Shown: piece by piece, positions 60,429-64,000 of the stretch | How positions within the stretch are numbered: position 1 is the first letter of the stretch | How the letters are laid out: the number at the start of each line of letters is the position of its first letter | From: Paenibacillus xylanivorans | Lineage (GTDB): Bacteria; Bacillota; Bacilli; Paenibacillales; Paenibacillaceae | DNA: 64,000 nt | Assembly: GCF_001280595.1 (NCBI RefSeq) | Contig: NZ_LITU01000081.1 | Coordinates: 366,461-430,460 of the forward strand | Reading direction: 5' to 3' | Program-made: the position numbers and the translations under genes | Notes under the pieces: generated by a model | The model's database searches: none | Told to the model about the DNA's origin: nothing | What the model saw: the letters and a program-made list of their open reading frames with translations, nothing else

Positions 60429-63400
60429 ATGAGTGGATTCGAGGAGAAGAGAAAACGGTTTGAGTTGTTGATGAAACAGACGGAGCTTCCGGCTGGCCTG
60501 ATAGAGCCCTACTTTTTGGATGGATGGATTGAACGGGTGGAGACGAGCCGTAGCAACCGCGATTGGACTATTGTGATTGCAAAGGATACCTTGGTTCCTG
60601 CTCCAATCTATCGTACATTTTGCCTGCATATCCAGGAGAAAATGAATCATATTTCCAAGATTACATTTGGTTTTAAATATAGTGAGCAGGTTGCGATTGG
60701 TGATATTGTCAGTGAGTATTGGAATCTGTTCCTAGAATGGGTTACACGGGAGATTCCATCCGTTAATGGTTGGATGAGTCGTACCAAGTTTGAATGTGAG
60801 GCGGATCTGCTTCAATTGACTATGAGTGATGCCATGTCGATGGAGCTTGCGAAGAAGAAGCAGATCGATCAGGCTATAACCACTTTTTATGATAAGTATT
60901 TTCAATTGTCCTTGCGGGTCAAATTGCTGGTTGGTGAGGTTGAAAGCAACAAAGAGGCGATGGAACAATTCCAGCTCAAGAAGCGGGAAGAAGAGCTTCA
61001 AGTTATCGAACAGATGATGAGTGAAGTGGACTCCGAAATGCCTGAAGAGGAAGAACAGGGCGATGTTCGCTTACAGATGGGATATGATATCAAGGAACCA
61101 CCTGTACCTATGCAGGAAATTCAAGATGAAGAGAAAAAGGTTACGTTGCAGGGAACGGTCTTCGGTCTGGATCGTAAGGAATTGCGGAATGGTAATACCT
61201 TGTTTACTTTTTATCTGACGGATTTCACGGATTCCATGCAAATGAAGATGTTTGCCAAAACAAAAGAGGATGTCAGAATCCTGAGCTTACTCGCCAATGG
61301 AAAATGGGTAAAAGTCCGTGGCCGTGTAGAATACGACCGGTTTATGCAAATCCCGGAACTTGCTATGATTCCGTCAGATTTAATTGAAGTAAAAGCACCG
61401 CCATCCCGTAAGGATAATGCAGCAGAGAAACGGGTTGAGTTTCATCTGCACTCCACAATGAGTACAATGGATGCCGTAACTTCGATCGATAAATACGTAA
61501 AAACTGCAGCGGAATGGGGACACAAGGCAATCGCGGTAAGTGATCATGGCGGTGTGCAGGTGTATCCGGAGGCGTCCAAAGCGGCCAAGAAAAATGGAAT
61601 TAAAATGATTTACGGCCTTGAGGCCAATGTGGTGAACGATTCGGTTGCTGTTGTTTTGGCGCCGCAGCCGTTGGAGCTCAAATCAGCGACTTATATTGTC
61701 TTTGATATTGAGACCACAGGTCTATCTGTAACACAGAGCAAGATCATCGAGATTGCGGCAGTGAAGGTGGAGGACGGTAAAGAGATTGATCGCTTTGCTA
61801 CGTTTGTAAATCCGCATGAGCGCATTCCATATAACATTCAGCAGTTGACTAACATTAACGATGAGATGGTGAAGGATGCACCTGAGCTAGAACCGGTTAT
61901 CCGTGATTTTGTACAGTTTGCCGGAGATGGCGTATTGGTCGCGCATAATGCGCGTTTCGATATGGGCTTTATTCAAGCTTCGTTGAAACAGCTTGGTATG
62001 CCTGAACTTTCGAACCCTGTCCTTGATACGTTGGAACTGGCACGTTTGTTATATCCAAAAATGAAGAATCACCGTCTGAATACGCTGGCGGATAAATATA
62101 AAGTAGCACTGGAGAGTCATCACCGGGCGATTGATGATACGATTGCGCTCGCAGGTATACTGAATGGATTGGTTAATGATGCTGCCCAGATGAAAGGCCT
62201 GACCATGCTTGATCGGCTTAACGATTATGTCGGAGTTGATCTCTCAAATACGCGTCCTTTCCATTGTGGAATCTATGCTTTGAACGATGTCGGCAAGAAG
62301 AATCTATATAAACTGGTAACACTTTCCCACACAGAGCATTTCAAACGGGTGCCTTGTATTCCGAAATCTAAGCTGGTCAATTTGCGTGAGGGCCTCATTA
62401 TTTTATCCGGTTGTGAAAAAGGTGAGTTTTTCGAGGCTGTGCTCAACAAATCGCTTGAAGAGGCGGAAGAGATAGCGCATTTCTATGACATTCTGGAGAT
62501 CCAGCCATTAACGATGTATATGCACTTGGTGGATAAAGGGCTGGTGGCTACACCAGAGGAATTGAAGCTCGCTGTTCGCAAAGTTATTGACATTGGTTCA
62601 AAATTGGGGAAACCAGTCATAGCCACAGGTAACGTGCATTATCTGGAACCGCGCGACAAGCTATATCGGGATATCACCATTCATGGAATTACAGGCTTCA
62701 GCCCGCTCAAAGATCAACGAAAACCGGATGCTCACTTAAGAACGACGGATGAAATGCTTGAAGAGTTCCAGTACCTGGGCCAAGACAAAGCTTACGAAGT
62801 AGTTGTTACGAATACAGTTGAATTGGCTGATCGATTTGAGGAAATCAAACTGTTCCCGGACAAGCTGTTCACTCCAATTCTGGAAGGTGCGGACGATGAA
62901 ATCCGTAATACTTGTTATAATACCGCCAAGTCCATTTATGGTGAGGAACTGCCGGAAGTAATTGTGGCACGACTTGAAAAAGAACTGAAGCCAATCATCA
63001 AATACGGTTTTTCTGCCAACTATCTGATCTCGGAACGTTTGGTTAAAAAATCGAATCAGGACGGCTACCTTGTCGGCTCCCGGGGATCCGTTGGTTCGTC
63101 TGTAGTTGCTACTTTCCTGGGGATCTCTGAAGTTAACCCGCTGCCAGCGCACTATATTTGTGTGAATTCGGAGTGTAAGCACAGCGAGTGGTTCCTCGAC
63201 GGTAGTGTACCGAGTGGATTTGACCTTCCGGAGAAAGAATGCCCTGATTGTGGAGGCCGATTAAAAGGCGAAGGGCAGGATATTCCGTTTGAGACTTTCC
63301 TTGGCTTTAAAGGGGACAAGGTTCCCGATATCGACTTGAACTTCTCGGGTGATTATCAGCCGCATGCTCACAACTATACCAAGGTGCTTTTCAGCGAAAA

Positions 63401-64000
63401 GAGTGTGTTCCGTGCAGGTACGATCGGTACGGTAGCTGAGAAAACGGCGTTTGGTTTTGCCAAGAAATATGAGGAAGAACATCATAAGAAATGGCGTGGG
63501 GCTGAGCTGAATCGTTTGGCTTCCGGTTGCACCGGGGTTAAGCGTAGTACCGGACAGCATCCCGGTGGTATTGTCGTTGTACCGGATTATATTGAAGTGG
63601 AAGATGTAACGCCTGTACAATTCCCGGCCGATGACGTTAATGCCGAGTGGAAAACAACTCACTTTGACTATCACGCCTTTGAAGAGAACTTGCTAAAACT
63701 CGATATTCTGGGGCACGATGATCCAACCATGATGCGGATGCTTCAGGATTTGACTGGTATCGATCCAACGACTATTCCGATGAATGATCCTAAAGTCATG
63801 AGCATGTTCAACTCGACGGAGTCGCTGGGCGTTTCGCCAGAGCAGATTCGTTCACCAGTTGCCACTTTTGGTGTACCAGAGATGGGGACGAAGTTTGTAC
63901 GTCAGATGCTTGTTGAATCACAGCCTTCATCTTTTGCCGATCTACTTCAGATCTCTGGATTGTCTCATGGTACGGGGGTATGGCTCGGTAACGCACAAGA
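60429..64000 (+). CDS. polC: DNA polymerase III PolC (partial, runs off the right edge)
   Basis: 1190 codons are visible with no stop. PolC is the Gram-positive replicative polymerase with built-in proofreading. Order: N-terminal domain, OB fold (~225-320), PHP part 1 (VEFHLHSTMSTMDAVTSI), DnaQ-like exonuclease starting FDIETTGLS (Asp426, Glu428), PHP part 2, and the polymerase core. A four-Cys zinc motif is at Cys911, Cys916, Cys938 and Cys941, and catalytic Asp967/Asp969 lie in PDIDLNFSGD. About 250 C-terminal residues are probably outside the window. Confidence 0.98.
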   Translation, partial: MSGFEEKRKRFELLMKQTELPAGLIEPYFLDGWIERVETSRSNRDWTIVIAKDTLVPAPIYRTFCLHIQEKMNHISKITFGFKYSEQVAIGDIVSEYWNLFLEWVTREIPSVNGWMSRTKFECEADLLQLTMSDAMSMELAKKKQIDQAITTFYDKYFQLSLRVKLLVGEVESNKEAMEQFQLKKREEELQVIEQMMSEVDSEMPEEEEQGDVRLQMGYDIKEPPVPMQEIQDEEKKVTLQGTVFGLDRKELRNGNTLFTFYLTDFTDSMQMKMFAKTKEDVRILSLLANGKWVKVRGRVEYDRFMQIPELAMIPSDLIEVKAPPSRKDNAAEKRVEFHLHSTMSTMDAVTSIDKYVKTAAEWGHKAIAVSDHGGVQVYPEASKAAKKNGIKMIYGLEANVVNDSVAVVLAPQPLELKSATYIVFDIETTGLSVTQSKIIEIAAVKVEDGKEIDRFATFVNPHERIPYNIQQLTNINDEMVKDAPELEPVIRDFVQFAGDGVLVAHNARFDMGFIQASLKQLGMPELSNPVLDTLELARLLYPKMKNHRLNTLADKYKVALESHHRAIDDTIALAGILNGLVNDAAQMKGLTMLDRLNDYVGVDLSNTRPFHCGIYALNDVGKKNLYKLVTLSHTEHFKRVPCIPKSKLVNLREGLIILSGCEKGEFFEAVLNKSLEEAEEIAHFYDILEIQPLTMYMHLVDKGLVATPEELKLAVRKVIDIGSKLGKPVIATGNVHYLEPRDKLYRDITIHGITGFSPLKDQRKPDAHLRTTDEMLEEFQYLGQDKAYEVVVTNTVELADRFEEIKLFPDKLFTPILEGADDEIRNTCYNTAKSIYGEELPEVIVARLEKELKPIIKYGFSANYLISERLVKKSNQDGYLVGSRGSVGSSVVATFLGISEVNPLPAHYICVNSECKHSEWFLDGSVPSGFDLPEKECPDCGGRLKGEGQDIPFETFLGFKGDKVPDIDLNFSGDYQPHAHNYTKVLFSEKSVFRAGTIGTVAEKTAFGFAKKYEEEHHKKWRGAELNRLASGCTGVKRSTGQHPGGIVVVPDYIEVEDVTPVQFPADDVNAEWKTTHFDYHAFEENLLKLDILGHDDPTMMRMLQDLTGIDPTTIPMNDPKVMSMFNSTESLGVSPEQIRSPVATFGVPEMGTKFVRQMLVESQPSSFADLLQISGLSHGTGVWLGNAQ

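Overview
This window is chromosomal DNA from a motile, spore-former-type member of the Bacilli, most probably Paenibacillus or a close relative. The evidence is gene order. The blocks rnhB-ylqG-ylqH, sucCD-dprA-topA-trmFO-hslVU, flgB through sigD, and rpsB-tsf-pyrH-frr-uppS-cdsA-dxr-rseP-proS-polC follow the Bacillus subtilis ylqF-to-polC order almost gene for gene. Differences point away from Bacillus: codY and xerC are missing from their usual places, a ComM-type ATPase and a nitroreductase are inserted, proline-tRNA ligase is of the short archaeal/eukaryotic type, and there is a small peptide gene whose leader resembles paeninodin-type (Paenibacillus) lasso precursors. No rRNA, tRNA, insertion sequence, prophage or CRISPR array was seen.

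Layout. 1-3.6 kb: rnhB, a FliK-like protein with a very GC-rich Ala/Pro/Gly linker, a stand-alone FlhB C-terminal-domain protein and yraN, closed by a strong terminator. 3.6-8.6 kb is the accessory part: an AT-rich stretch with two mirror-image 15-bp palindromes, a 53-codon RiPP-precursor-like gene, a secreted carboxypeptidase-regulatory-domain protein, a nitroreductase and, on the minus strand, comM. 8.6-18.6 kb: ohrR, sucCD (cre-like site upstream), dprA, topA, trmFO, hslV, hslU. 18.6-19.56 kb: a 1-kb gene-free stretch with inverted repeats, a terminator and a perfect Spo0A-box core.

19.56-51.25 kb: one long fla/che operon coding for rod, MS ring, C ring, export gate, export ATPase, hook and hook-length proteins, the chemotaxis proteins (CheY, B, A, W, C, D), FlhF/FlhG and sigma-D. 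It ends with a FapA-like protein, two small proteins of unknown function (one SwrB-like) and a membrane-anchored MltG-fragment-like protein, then a terminator. 51.3-64 kb: a good sigma-A promoter and the translation, UMP kinase, isoprenoid/phospholipid and protease genes, then proS and polC, which is cut by the right edge.

Many starts were reassigned from the position of the Shine-Dalgarno sequence. TTG starts are notably common (trmFO, fliG, fliH, fliY, flhA, sigD, fapA, pyrH, cdsA, rseP and others). The best candidate for something undescribed is the orphan Trp-rich peptide gene at 4036-4197 with its paired palindromic operators and the secreted-protein gene behind it.
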